Shown here: positions 34,580 through 43,610 of the stretch, in pieces
Layout: every line of letters begins with the position of its first letter
How positions within the stretch are numbered: position 1 is the first letter of the stretch
Source: Amycolatopsis australiensis
GTDB lineage: Bacteria > Actinomycetota > Actinomycetes > Mycobacteriales > Pseudonocardiaceae
Assembly: GCF_900119165.1 (NCBI RefSeq)
Contig: NZ_FPJG01000006.1
Location: forward strand, 8,718,001 to 8,782,000
Direction: 5' to 3'
Length of the DNA: 64,000 nt
Program-made: the position numbers and the translations under genes
Notes under the pieces: model-generated
The model's database searches: none
Seen by the model: the letters and a program-made list of their open reading frames with translations, nothing else
What the model was told of the DNA's origin: nothing

Positions 34580-34734
34580 GATCAGAGTGTGCCGCATGCG
34601 ACGGTCGCCCGCCTCCGGCCCCGGCAGCCTCAGCCGAGGCCGGGCTCGGCCCACCACGCACCAGCCGGAACAGCGGCGCAGGCGGCCCGGGACCTCCGCA
34701 CCACCCGCCCGGCCGGTCGCCACCAGCCGGGAAC

Positions 34735-34767
34735 GGTGGCGCGGCGGCCCGGATCCGCCGCGCCACC
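34735..34767. terminator. Terminator of xylanase/deacetylase operon
   Basis: GGTGGCGCGGCG (34735-34746) and CGCCGCGCCACC (34756-34767) form a perfect 12-bp stem around a 9-nt loop, just past the deacetylase stop. Confidence 0.85.
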
Positions 34768-34775
34768 CGGATGCC

Positions 34776-35429
34776 TCAGCCCGGGGCCACCGCCCGGCCC
34801 GTCTGAGGCGAAATCATTCCCGCGCACAGCCCGCGGCTCGCCAGCGTCTGCGCGATCCGCGGGATCGCCGTCAGCGTGTTCGCCGGCCATTCGTGCATCA
34901 GGATGATCTGGCCGTTGCCGAGGCGGGCGTTCGCCTGGACGATCGCGTCCACGCTCGCGCCGTTCCAGTCCTGCGAATCGACGTCCCAGATGATCTGGCG
35001 GAGCCCGTACTTCGCTTCCACCGCCTGCAGTGTCGCGTTCGTTTCGCCGTACGGCGGGCGGAACAGCCGGGGCGTTCCGCCGCCCGCCGCCGCGATCGCC
35101 TGCTGTGTCCGGGAAATCTCCGAGTCCATCTGGGACTGGCTCAGCTGCGTCAGGTGCGGGTGCGTGTAACTGTGGTTGCCCACCCACATGCCCGCGCCGA
35201 CCTCGGCCCGGACCTGGGCCGGGTACGCCGCCGCGTACTGGCCCTCGTTGAACATCGTGGCCCGCAACCCGTTCTGCCGCAACGCGTTGAGCAGCGCCGG
35301 GGTGTGCGTGTTCGACGGCCCGTCGTCGAAGGTCAGGCCGACGTACCCGCCGCAGGACGCCGCGTGCGCCGGGGCCGCGGCCACCACGCCGGTCACCGCC
35401 ATCGCGGCGGCCAGAATCCACGGACGCAT
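34776..35429 (-). CDS. Secreted CE4 polysaccharide deacetylase (acetyl-xylan esterase type)
   Basis: 217 residues from ATG at 35429. A signal peptide at about 1-24 ends AHA-AS. The NodB domain has motif 1 TFDDGPS (Asp35, Asp36), motif 2 HSYTH (His86, His90), motif 3 RPPYGE, a later DVDSQDW and the motif 5 His in LMHEW, so the metal triad and catalytic residues are all present. The gene follows the GH11 xylanase gene with only four bases between stop and start, so they are translationally coupled. The same GH11-CE4 pairing is known from Streptomyces lividans, where the esterase removes acetyl groups from xylan. Confidence 0.95.
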   Translation of the reverse strand: MRPWILAAAMAVTGVVAAAPAHAASCGGYVGLTFDDGPSNTHTPALLNALRQNGLRATMFNEGQYAAAYPAQVRAEVGAGMWVGNHSYTHPHLTQLSQSQMDSEISRTQQAIAAAGGGTPRLFRPPYGETNATLQAVEAKYGLRQIIWDVDSQDWNGASVDAIVQANARLGNGQIILMHEWPANTLTAIPRIAQTLASRGLCAGMISPQTGRAVAPG

Positions 35430-35433
35430 GGCC

Positions 35434-36093
35434 TCAGCCCACCGTGATGTTCGAGTTGCCACTGCTCTGGTACCCCTCGGTCGCGAGGATCATGTAGTAG
35501 TTGAAGCTGCCCAGCCGCATGCCGGCGCGGGCCCACGCGTCGAAGTGGTTGCCGGTCGTGATGCTGCCGCCGGTCCGCTTCTGCTGCCGGACGCTCCAGT
35601 ACTGGTTGAACGTCTTGGTCCCCTCGACCGAAGGCGCGTTGTACCGCGTGGTCTGGTAGATGTCGTAGGTGCCGCCGTCGGTCGTCACCGTGCCCTTGTA
35701 CGTGCCGGTCGGCCGGTAGCTGCCCCAATTGTCGACGATGTAGTACTCGACCAGCGGGTTCGACGTCCAGCCGTAGAGCGACAGGTAGCCGTTGCCCGAC
35801 GGGTTGAAGCTGCCGGAGTAGTTCACGGTCCGCCTGCTGCCGTTGCCCCATCCCTTGCCGGCGACGAAGTTGTTGGCGTTGCTCCAGTTGACCCGGTAGT
35901 TCCCGCCGGAGCCGAGCGTCATCGAGACCGAGCCGCCGCCGGCGGTCCAGAACGAGTAGTAGTACCCGTTGTTGTACCCGGTCTGGTTCGTGGTGATGAC
36001 GGTGTCGGCCCGCGCCACCCCGGGCACCAGCGCGGCGATCACCGCGAGCGCGGCCCCGCCGGCGAACACCCTGAAGCGGTTCTTGGTGCGCAT
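35434..36093 (-). CDS. Secreted GH11 endo-xylanase
   Basis: 219 residues from ATG at 36093 with GAGGAGGAAGC upstream. The signal peptide at about 1-29 ends ARA-D. The jelly-roll GH11 core has nucleophile Glu116 ([12 protein letters not shown]) and acid/base Glu206 ([11 protein letters not shown]), plus the thumb region [14 protein letters not shown]. It has no carbohydrate-binding module; the protein ends directly after the catalytic domain. It is the first gene of the xylanase/deacetylase operon, under a putative shared xylanase operator. Confidence 0.97.
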   Translation of the reverse strand: MRTKNRFRVFAGGAALAVIAALVPGVARADTVITTNQTGYNNGYYYSFWTAGGGSVSMTLGSGGNYRVNWSNANNFVAGKGWGNGSRRTVNYSGSFNPSGNGYLSLYGWTSNPLVEYYIVDNWGSYRPTGTYKGTVTTDGGTYDIYQTTRYNAPSVEGTKTFNQYWSVRQQKRTGGSITTGNHFDAWARAGMRLGSFNYYMILATEGYQSSGNSNITVG

Positions 36094-36152
36094 GCTTCCT
36101 CCTCGTCGAGGCTGCCAGGATGGCGAAAGCATGCGATCACCGGCCGTGGTCG

Positions 36153-36175
36153 GGCAATAACTTTCGGAATGTTTC
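36153..36175. promoter_or_regulatory. Putative xylanase operator upstream of GH11 gene
   Basis: GGCAATAACTTTCGG (36153-36167) differs by one base from the element before the GH10 gene and is likewise followed by a second TTTCG (36171-36175). Confidence 0.55.
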
Positions 36176-36182
36176 GCCGGGC

Positions 36183-38321
36183 CTACTCCCGCAGCCCGAT
36201 GGCGTCGATCGGACGCGCCCGCAGCGTCACCCACGTCGACACGCCCAGCGCCACCAGGCCCAGCAGCGCCGCGCCGCCGATGACTCCGATGTAGACGGAC
36301 CACGGCCCCGACGGCCACGGGCTGCCCCGCAGGCCCACGTTGAGCAAACCCAGCGGTACCAACGCGACCAGCGTCCCGAGCACCACCGCGATCCCGACCG
36401 TCACCAGTGCCTCGAGGCGCATCATCCGGGTCACCTGCCGACGGGTCGTGCCGACCAGCCGCAGCAACGCGAACTCGCGCGACCGCTGCGCCGTCGTCAG
36501 CACCAGCGTGTTGGCCACCGAAATCGCCAGGTACCCGACGATCACGCCGACCGCCACCAGGTTCAGGGCGAACTGCGCCTGGCGGTCGCCGCCGTCCGGG
36601 GCCGCCGCCGACGCCGCCGGGGCGACCGTCAAGCCCGGGTACGGCAGCGCACGGAGAGCCGCGGCCACGGCCGCCGGATCGGCGTCCACCGCGCGCCGGA
36701 CCAGCACCGAGTCGTCCAGGCGGCCGCCCGTGTGCTCGCGGGCCGGCTCCACCGGCAGCACGAAGTCGCCGAACGCCAGGTCGTGCGTGTACGTCGCCAC
36801 CAGGCGCAGCTTCGCCGGGGCGCCGTCGCCGAAGTAGAACGACACCTCGTCGCCGATCCGCTTGTCCAGCCAGTCGGCTTCCGGCCGGCTCAGCGCCACC
36901 GTGCCGGCCGCCAGGTCGGTGATCCGGCCCTGGTCGACGCCCAGGTCGAGGGCGCCGCGGACCTGGCCGCCCGCCAGCCCCTGCGCGGGTTTGCGCTGGA
37001 CGTCCATCGTGTCCCCCTGCGACGTCGCGACGATCACCGACGTCCGCACCACCGGCGTCGCCGCCGCCACGCCCGGCAGCCCGCCGGCGGCCGTCGCGAC
37101 CTCCGGGGACACCCCGGCCGGGCCGCTGAGCACGTAGTCGGCCGTCGTCGACCGCGCCGCCTGCTCCGCCGCGGCCGCCGTGCTCGACGTCTGGCTGTAG
37201 AACGTCGCCAGCGCGAACGCGACCGACAGCAGCAGCGGGGTCACCGCCGCGGCGAGCCGCCGGGTGCCGGCCTGCGCGTTCGCCGCCGCCAGGTACCCGC
37301 TGATCCGCCAGACCCGCGCCAGTACCGGCGCGAGCACCCGCACCACCAGCCCGGTGACCTGCGGGCCGACCACGGCCAGCCCGATCACGACCACCAGCGT
37401 CGCCATGGTGGAGATCGCCGTCGCGACGTCGCCGCGGAGGAACAGCGGCACCAGCGCGCCGCCGAACCCGGCCACCACCAGCGCCCAGCCGGTGACCAGG
37501 CGACCGCGCCCGAGTGCCCGGCGTTCGACCGCGGCCTCGCCCAGCGCCTCGACCGGCCGGATCGCCGACGGCCGCCGCGCCGCCACCCACGCCGCCAGCC
37601 GGGCCGCGCCCAGGCCCAGCACCACCGCGGCGAGCGGTGGCAGCGGGCCGATCGCCAGCCGGAAGTCGGCCGGGACGACGCCGATGGCGGCGAACGCGTC
37701 CCGCAGCCCGGCCGCCACCGCCAGGCCGAGCGTGCCGCCGAGGACCCCGGCGGCGAGCGCGACCAGGGTCGTCTCGACGCCGATGAGCTTGCGGATCTGC
37801 CGGGGCGTCGCCGCGACGGCCCGCAGCAGGGCGAACTCGCGGCGGCGCTGGTTGATCGTCAGCGCGAGGGTGCTCGCCACCACGAACACGGCCACGAGCA
37901 GCGCGAACCCGCCGAACGAGCCGGCGATGGCGAGCAGCAGCGTGCGGGTCTGGCCGACGTCGGGGAACTCGACGGCGCTGCGCTCGACCCCCGTGGCGAC
38001 CTCGGCGGGGCCGGTGACGGCGGCGACACGCCCGGCGAGGGTCTCCGGCGTCACGCCGGGTCCGGCGAGGACGCCGACCGCGTGCGCGCGGCCCGGCGTT
38101 CCGGCCAGCTGCGCGGCCTTCGCCGGGGTGAAGAACAACGCCGACTGGCGCGACGGGCTGCCGACGACGCCGCTGACCTTGAACGTCTCCGGCACGGACC
38201 GGGTCGTGATCCGCACCTGGCCGCCGATGCCGACGTCCGCCCGGCGCGCGAGATCGGCGTCGAGCACGACCTCGCCGTCGGCCGCGGGTGCGTCGCCGCC
38301 GCGCAGGGTGAAGGGCGCCAG
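36183..38321 (-). pseudogene. FtsX-like ABC permease lacking its N-terminus
   Basis: The frame encodes about 710 residues of a MacB/FtsX double-domain permease: periplasmic part, core FtsX domain ([35 protein letters not shown] style), several middle spans, a second periplasmic part, and the last FtsX domain ending [12 protein letters not shown]. At about 38321 the homology stops abruptly and an unrelated MFS gene begins in another frame. The first transmembrane helix, the true start and any partner ATPase are missing. Translation could begin at an internal GTG, but the protein would be topologically incomplete. Confidence 0.85.
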
Positions 38322-38641
38322 ACGACGGCGGCGACCAGCCGCGAGGTGAGCAGGACGGCGAACGACGTCGTCAGGCCGCCGGCGACGTGCGCGATCGCGA
38401 AGGCGGCCAGGAAGCCGAGCAGCGCGGTCCGCCTCGGCCACGCCCGTGCGAGCGCGGCCATCAGCGGAGCACCGGCGACCATGCCGGCGGCGAAGGCGGA
38501 GGTCAGGTAGCCGGCCTGGGCGAGCGAGACGTCCAGCGCGCCGGCGATGCCGGGGACGAGCCCGGCGAGCATGAATTCGGACGTGCCCATGGCGAACACG
38601 GCCAGGGCGAGGAAGAACAGCACGGAAACTCCAGGGATCAC
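38322..38641 (-). pseudogene. MFS exporter N-terminal fragment (chloramphenicol-efflux Cmx/CmrA type)
   Basis: From ATG at 38641 the protein MIPGVSVLFFLALAVFAMGT then SEFMLAGLVPGIAGALDVSL, AFAAGMVAGAPLMAALARAW and [14 protein letters not shown] matches the first 3-4 spans of Cmx-type MFS exporters. After about 107 codons it runs out of frame into the FtsX gene. About 290 residues are missing, so it is not functional. A deletion between two genes created the joint. Confidence 0.85.
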
Positions 38642-38698
38642 GAAAATCGGCGGACGACTTCGTGGTCACCCCGGAAACCCGGGAAGCGAGGTCTTACC

Positions 38699-38723
38699 GG
38701 GCTGCCGGGACGACCGGCAGCCC
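38699..38723. terminator. Terminator after GlxA-type regulator gene
   Basis: GGGCTGCCGG (38699-38708) pairs perfectly with CCGGCAGCCC (38714-38723) around GACGA, downstream of the minus-strand regulator stop at 38788. Confidence 0.8.
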
Positions 38724-38787
38724 TGCCCTGGACGCTTCGGGGCTCGACATGCCCCCGACCCTACCGGCGCACCCGGCGGTCCCGGAG

Positions 38788-39732
38788 TCAGCCCACGGGG
38801 GCGCGGAAACTCGCGCGGTAGGCCTGCGGGCTCGTGCCCACCACCCGCTTGAACCGCTCCCGGAACGCGCCCGGCGAACCGAAGCCCACCTCGGCCGCGA
38901 TGCGGTCCACCGGCTCCGTGGTCGCCTCCAGCAGGTGCTGTGCCCGCCGGACGCGGGCCCGCAGCAGCCACTGCAGCGGGGTCGTGCCCGTCTGCTCGCG
39001 GAACCGGCGGTTCAGCGTGCGGGTGCTCATCCCGGCCCGCGCCGCGAGATCCGGCAGCGTCAGCTCGCGCGCGCAGTTGTCCTCGATCCACGCCAGCACC
39101 GGCTCCAGCTCCGACCCGCGCGGCGTCGGCGGCGGGTCGTGGGCGATGAACTGGGCCTGCCCGCCCTCGCGTTCCAGCGGCATCACCGACAGGCGGGCCG
39201 CGTCGGCCGCCACCGCCGAGCCGTGGTCGCGGCGGATCAGGTGCAGGCACAGGTCCAGGCCCGCCGCCGCGCCCGCCGAGCTGAGGATCTGCCCGTTGTC
39301 GACGTAGAGCACGCCCGGGTCGACGTCCACCGCCGGGTAGCGCCGGGCCAGCTCCGGCGCCGCCGCCCAGTGGGTCGTCGCGCGCAGGCCGTCCAGCAGC
39401 CCGGTCTCGGCCAGGACGAACGCCCCCGAGCAGATCGACGCGATCCGCGTGCCCCGCGCCGCCGCCGCCCGCAACGCCGAGACCACGACGCCGGGCAGCG
39501 GCGGGTTCGACGAACGCCCCGGCACGATGACCGTGTCGGCGTCCGCGAGCCCCGACAGGTCCCACGGCGGCCGCAGCCGGAACGCGCCGGCGTCGAGGTC
39601 GCCGGTGCCGCAGATCCGGACCTCGTAGGCCGGTGCCCCGCCGGGGAGCCGGGTCCGCGAGAAGACCTCGATGGGCGTCGCCAGGTCGAACGGGACGACC
39701 TGGTCCAGCGCGAGGACCGCAACGATGTGCAT
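38788..39732 (-). CDS. GlxA-type AraC regulator with DJ-1/PfpI domain
   Basis: 314 residues from ATG at 39732. The DJ-1/PfpI domain at about 1-165 includes ASICSGAFVLAETGLLDGLR with the nucleophile-elbow Cys, and a following THW motif. The AraC DNA-binding domain at about 215-310 has two helix-turn-helices (LTLPDLAARAGMSTRTLNRR, VDRIAAEVGFGSPGAFRERF). Such regulators sense small nitrogenous or quaternary-amine ligands in some bacteria, but the ligand here is unknown. The adjacent MFS remnant may have been its target. Confidence 0.94.
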   Translation of the reverse strand: MHIVAVLALDQVVPFDLATPIEVFSRTRLPGGAPAYEVRICGTGDLDAGAFRLRPPWDLSGLADADTVIVPGRSSNPPLPGVVVSALRAAAARGTRIASICSGAFVLAETGLLDGLRATTHWAAAPELARRYPAVDVDPGVLYVDNGQILSSAGAAAGLDLCLHLIRRDHGSAVAADAARLSVMPLEREGGQAQFIAHDPPPTPRGSELEPVLAWIEDNCARELTLPDLAARAGMSTRTLNRRFREQTGTTPLQWLLRARVRRAQHLLEATTEPVDRIAAEVGFGSPGAFRERFKRVVGTSPQAYRASFRAPVG

Positions 39733-39753
39733 GCCACCACGATAGATCGTCCA

Positions 39754-40320
39754 CTAAGGACGGAGGCTGCGCAGCATGAGGTTCGCGAAGTGCTCCCCCA
39801 CCTGTTCCCCCGACAGCGGCCCGTCCGCGTGGTACCACATGCCGAGCCGGTGGATGGCGCCGAAGTGGTAGTTGATCACCAGGTCGGCCGGGACGTCGGC
39901 GCGGAAGATCCCCGCCCGCTGCCCTTCGGCGACCAGGTCCCGCACCCGCTCGTGGTAGGTGCGCCGCTCGGCCCGCACCTGCACCTGCTTGGACTTCTCC
40001 AGCAGCGGGAACGACTGGAAGAACACCGTCGCCGCGTCGAGGTCGGCGATGCTGGTGACCACGACGTCGACGATGATCGCGTGCAGCCGCTCCGGCAGCG
40101 GCAGGTCGGACTCGGCGATCGTCACCATCCGCCGCGTCTGCATCCGCAGCATCGCCGTGTAGATCTCGAAGAGCAGGTCGTCCTTGGACTCGAAGTAGTG
40201 GTACAGCCCGCCCTTGGTCACGCCGGCCTCTTCGACGATTTCGCGGACCGTCGTGGCCTCGAACCCCTTCTCGGCGAACAGGCGCACCGCCGCCCGCACG
40301 ACCCTGTCCTTGACCGTCAT
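39754..40320 (-). CDS. TetR-family regulator
   Basis: 188 residues from ATG at 40320. The helix-turn-helix is KGFEATTVREIVEEAGVTKG then GLYHYFESKDDLLFEIYTAM, and the C-terminal domain resembles the KstR2/FadR-type TetR group that binds acyl-CoA-like ligands. It lies downstream of the Liv-type operon, past a strong hairpin, in the same direction. It may control that operon, though no operator is proven. Confidence 0.92.
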   Translation of the reverse strand: MTVKDRVVRAAVRLFAEKGFEATTVREIVEEAGVTKGGLYHYFESKDDLLFEIYTAMLRMQTRRMVTIAESDLPLPERLHAIIVDVVVTSIADLDAATVFFQSFPLLEKSKQVQVRAERRTYHERVRDLVAEGQRAGIFRADVPADLVINYHFGAIHRLGMWYHADGPLSGEQVGEHFANLMLRSLRP

Positions 40321-40336
40321 GTCGCCACCCTAGGAA

Positions 40337-40365
40337 GGGGCCGGGCCGGGGCCCGGCCCGGCCCC
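40337..40365. terminator. GC-only hairpin after Liv operon
   Basis: GGGGCCGGGCCGGG (40337-40350) is inverted at 40352-40365 with one base between, a perfect 14-bp repeat. It follows the binding-protein stop and precedes the TetR start. Confidence 0.8.
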
Positions 40366-40369
40366 CGCC

Positions 40370-41683
40370 TCACTTGCCCAGCAGGGCGATCTGGTCGGGA
40401 GTGGCCCGCGCGCCGGTGTACGGCGTGATCGCGCCGGTGCCGCGGTCGGTGACGGCAGGCGGCTGGATCACCGTCGTCGTGGTGTCCGGGTTGATCTTGA
40501 ACACGTACGCGCCGGTGTAGCCGGAGTGCGACTCCTTCGAGAACCCGAACGGCGTCAGGCCCGGCCCCTTGAGCGCGCCCGAGCTCATCGCGTCGACGAT
40601 CTTCTGCCGCGTCGGGTCCGGTCCGGCCGCTTTCAGCGCCTGCGCGAACGTGTAGGCCTGCACCATGCCGTAGAACAGCGTGTTGGTGAACGGCTCTTTC
40701 GGGATGTACTTGTCGTGGATGCCCTTGAAGTAGGCCACCCACGGGTCGGACGTCTGCGCGACGTCGGGCAGGTAGCCGGTGCCGATCAGCCCGGCCAGCA
40801 GCTGGGCGCTGGAGACGCTGGCCCCGCCGCGCTTGGCGAAGTCCTGCAGCAGCCCGGACAGCGTCGCCGGGTCCGCGCCGATGCTGCTGACCACGAACTG
40901 CGGGTGGTAGCCGATCTTGGCCGCGGCCAGGATGGCGAGCGCGGTGAACGCCGGGATGCACTCGCAGACGACGACCTCGGCGCCGGCCGCCTTGAGCGCG
41001 GAGAGCTGAGGCGTGACGTCGGTGTTGGCGCTGTCGTAGCCCTGCCGGGCCACCGTCTGGTCCTTGACGAACTGGTCCAGCCCGGCCTGCGTGTCGCGGC
41101 CGACGTCGTCGTTCTGCGTGAAGTAACCGATCTTCTTGCCGGCGAAGCCGTCCTTGAGGTATTTGCCCTGGATCTTGCCTTCGCGCGTGTAGTCCACCTG
41201 GTAGCCGAAGGTCATCGGCGCCTTCTGCGGGTTGTCCCAGGCGAGCGCGCCCGAGGACACGAGCAGGTCCGGGACGCCTGCGGAGTTGAGGTAGTCGACC
41301 ACCTTCGAGTGCGTCGGCGTGCCGAGGCCGCCGACGATCGCGAACACCTTGTCCTGCAGGACCAGCTTCTTCACGACCTCGACGGTCTTCGTCGGGTTGT
41401 AGCCGTCGTCCTCGACCTTGTAGTCGATCTTCCGGCCGTTGATCCCGCCGCCGTCGTTGATCGCCTGGAACACCGCGCGGGCGCCGACGGAGATCTTGCT
41501 GTACCCGGGCGCGGCCGGGCCGGTGAGCGGCTGGTGGGTGCCGATGACGACGGTGTCCTTCGTGACGCCGGCGGCGGAGTCGGCGGCCTGCTGCCCGCCG
41601 CCGTCGCTCTCGCCCGCGCCGCCGCACGCGCTCAGCGCCAGCGCGAGGGCGAGGAATCCCGCGCCGTACCTAGTGCTTCTCAT
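40370..41683 (-). CDS. Branched-chain amino acid-type ABC substrate-binding lipoprotein
   Basis: 437 residues from ATG at 41683, behind AAGAAGGAG and overlapping the permease end by 14 nt. The lipobox LALSACGG puts the lipidated Cys at about residue 20. The periplasmic-binding-protein type I fold of the Leu/Ile/Val family shows VVIGTHQPLTGPAAPGYSKI, INDGGGINGRKIDYKVEDDG, KIGYFTQNDDVGRD and IGADPATL. The ligand could be an amino acid, amide, urea or an aromatic/short-chain acid; sequence alone does not decide. It is the last gene of the Liv-type operon. Confidence 0.94.
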   Translation of the reverse strand: MRSTRYGAGFLALALALSACGGAGESDGGGQQAADSAAGVTKDTVVIGTHQPLTGPAAPGYSKISVGARAVFQAINDGGGINGRKIDYKVEDDGYNPTKTVEVVKKLVLQDKVFAIVGGLGTPTHSKVVDYLNSAGVPDLLVSSGALAWDNPQKAPMTFGYQVDYTREGKIQGKYLKDGFAGKKIGYFTQNDDVGRDTQAGLDQFVKDQTVARQGYDSANTDVTPQLSALKAAGAEVVVCECIPAFTALAILAAAKIGYHPQFVVSSIGADPATLSGLLQDFAKRGGASVSSAQLLAGLIGTGYLPDVAQTSDPWVAYFKGIHDKYIPKEPFTNTLFYGMVQAYTFAQALKAAGPDPTRQKIVDAMSSGALKGPGLTPFGFSKESHSGYTGAYVFKINPDTTTTVIQPPAVTDRGTGAITPYTGARATPDQIALLGK

Positions 41684-42740
41684 GGTTCTCCTTCTTTTCG
41701 GCGGGTCGACGGAGAAGGTGGCGCAGCTTCTGGAAACCGCCCTGGATGCCACGCGGGAAGGCGAGCACGACCACGATGAGGATCACGCCGTACACCGCCA
41801 GCGGGAGGTTGTTGGCCACGTCGGTGTTCAGGTGCAGGACGTCGGCGAGGTCTTCGGACCAGGCCTGGAAGTAGACGAGCGCGACCGCGCCCCACAGCGC
41901 GCCCCACAGGGATCCGAGGCCGCCCAGCACGACCGCGGCCAGCAGGCTCAGCGACAGCGCGGGCGTGAACGAGCCAGGCGCGGCGGTGCCGAGCAGGAAC
42001 GCCTGCAGGCCACCGGCGAGCCCGCCGCACACCGCGCTCACCAGGAACGCGAGGATCTTCGTGCGGCCGACGGCGATCCCGCTCAGCGACGCGGCGACCT
42101 CGTCGTCGCGCACCGCGCGGAAGTCACGGCCGAGCCGGCCGCGGACGATGTTGACCACCAGCACCAGCGCGACGAGCACGCTGAGCCAGACGATCCAGGT
42201 CTGCCAGCGCAGCTCGGGAACGGCCACTCCGGACGGTCTGCTGTGGACGGTGAAGCTCAGCCCGTTGCTGCCGCCGAGGAAGTCCTGGAACCGGCGGGTC
42301 AGCGCGGGCAGCCCGACGGCCAGCGCCAGGGTCGCCCCGGCGAGGTACGGGCCGCGCAGCCGGGCCGCGGCGGCCCCGGCCAGCAGTCCGGCGAGCCCGC
42401 CGGCCGCGCTGGCCAGCAGCAGGTCGGCCCACAGCGGGAACGACGGGACGCGCCGCACCAGCAGCGCCACGGTGTACGCGCCGATGAACATGAACGCGCC
42501 GTGCCCCAGCGAGACCTGCCCGGTCAGGCCGGTCAGCAGGGTCAGCCCGGCGACCGCGATCAGGTAGTAGCCGATGGTCGCGATCCGCAGGTTGGTGAAC
42601 TCGTCGGTGACCAGGGTCAGCAGGACGACGACGGCGAACGCGGCCAGCGCGAACAGCGTGTGGCGCAGCAGCGGCGGCAGGGTCCGCGTCTTCGGGGAAG
42701 TCTCCACGCGGGTTTCCGGGAGGCTCGTGCGCACCGTCAT
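41670..42740 (-). CDS. livM: LivM-type permease
   Basis: 356 residues with about nine spans. The signatures LTLLTGLTGQVSLGHGAFMF then IGAYTVALLV (about 64-94) and the EAA-like FRAVRDDEVAASLSGIAVGR define the LivM family. The C-terminal tail is basic (LRHLLRRPAEKKENHEKH). The start overlaps the LivH stop (ATGA), and the end overlaps the binding-protein start. It forms the channel with LivH. Confidence 0.95.
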   Translation of the reverse strand: MTVRTSLPETRVETSPKTRTLPPLLRHTLFALAAFAVVVLLTLVTDEFTNLRIATIGYYLIAVAGLTLLTGLTGQVSLGHGAFMFIGAYTVALLVRRVPSFPLWADLLLASAAGGLAGLLAGAAAARLRGPYLAGATLALAVGLPALTRRFQDFLGGSNGLSFTVHSRPSGVAVPELRWQTWIVWLSVLVALVLVVNIVRGRLGRDFRAVRDDEVAASLSGIAVGRTKILAFLVSAVCGGLAGGLQAFLLGTAAPGSFTPALSLSLLAAVVLGGLGSLWGALWGAVALVYFQAWSEDLADVLHLNTDVANNLPLAVYGVILIVVVLAFPRGIQGGFQKLRHLLRRPAEKKENHEKH

Positions 42741-43588
42741 ACCCGCCTCACCTTCGCCCGGCCGAACAACCCGCTTGGCCGCACGATCAACACGACGACG
42801 AGGATCGCCAGCGCCGCGATCGTCACCATCTCCGGTCCGAAGTAGCCGGACACATAGGACAGTCCGACGCCCAGCACGAACCCGCCCGCGATGGTGCCGA
42901 GCGGGTTGTCCAGGCCGCCGAGCACCGCGGCCGTGAGGGCGTAGACGAAGACGCCGTCCAGCACGTTCGGGAAGAGGAACGGCGGGGTGGCGAGCAGGCC
43001 GGCCAGCGAGCCGACGGCCGCCGCCAGCCCCCAGCCGACGGTGAGCATCAGCCCGACGCGCACGCCGAGCGTGCGCGCCACCTCCGGGGCGAACGCGGCC
43101 GCGCGCATCCGCAGGCCCAGCGGCGTGTACTTGAAGACCACCAGCACGAGCGCGGCGATGACGAGCACCACGAGGACGACGAACAGGTCGTTGGCGGAGA
43201 ACCGGCCGCGGAAGTCGAACGCGTACGGGAACGCCAGCGGCTCGTTGGACCAGATCATGCCCGCGACCGCCTGCAGCACCAGCAGCAGCCCCAGCGTGAC
43301 GATGATCGAGCTCAGCTCCGAGCGGTGCCGCAGCGGCCGGATCAGCAGGCGTTCGGTGGCGACGCCGAGCACGGTGCCGGCCACGATGGCGACGGCGAAG
43401 CCGAGCCAGTAGCTGCCCGTCGCCTTCGTCACCGAGTACGCGAGGTACGTCGAGATGAGGGCGAGGGCGGGCTGGGCGAAGTTCACCACCCGGGTGGCCC
43501 GGTAGATGATGACCAGCGCGAGCCCGAGCGCCGCGTAGACCGCGCCGGCCGAGATCCCGCCGAGGGTCAGGTCGAAGAAGTCCCGCAT
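42737..43588 (-). CDS. livH: LivH-type permease
   Basis: 283 residues from ATG at 43588. About eight spans; family signatures IYRATRVVNFAQPALALIST and LGLRMRAAAFAPEVARTLGV (EAA loop) plus AAVLGGLDNPLGTIAGGFVL. It follows LivF by 22 nt and overlaps LivM by 4 nt. Confidence 0.95.
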   Translation of the reverse strand: MRDFFDLTLGGISAGAVYAALGLALVIIYRATRVVNFAQPALALISTYLAYSVTKATGSYWLGFAVAIVAGTVLGVATERLLIRPLRHRSELSSIIVTLGLLLVLQAVAGMIWSNEPLAFPYAFDFRGRFSANDLFVVLVVLVIAALVLVVFKYTPLGLRMRAAAFAPEVARTLGVRVGLMLTVGWGLAAAVGSLAGLLATPPFLFPNVLDGVFVYALTAAVLGGLDNPLGTIAGGFVLGVGLSYVSGYFGPEMVTIAALAILVVVLIVRPSGLFGRAKVRRV

Positions 43589-43610
43589 ACCGGACCTTCC
43601 TGGTGGGTGG

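Noticed and set aside
36120..38510. 796-codon plus-strand frame opposite the FtsX permease
   Set aside because: Arg/His/Gln-rich shadow of hydrophobic coding sequence on the other strand.
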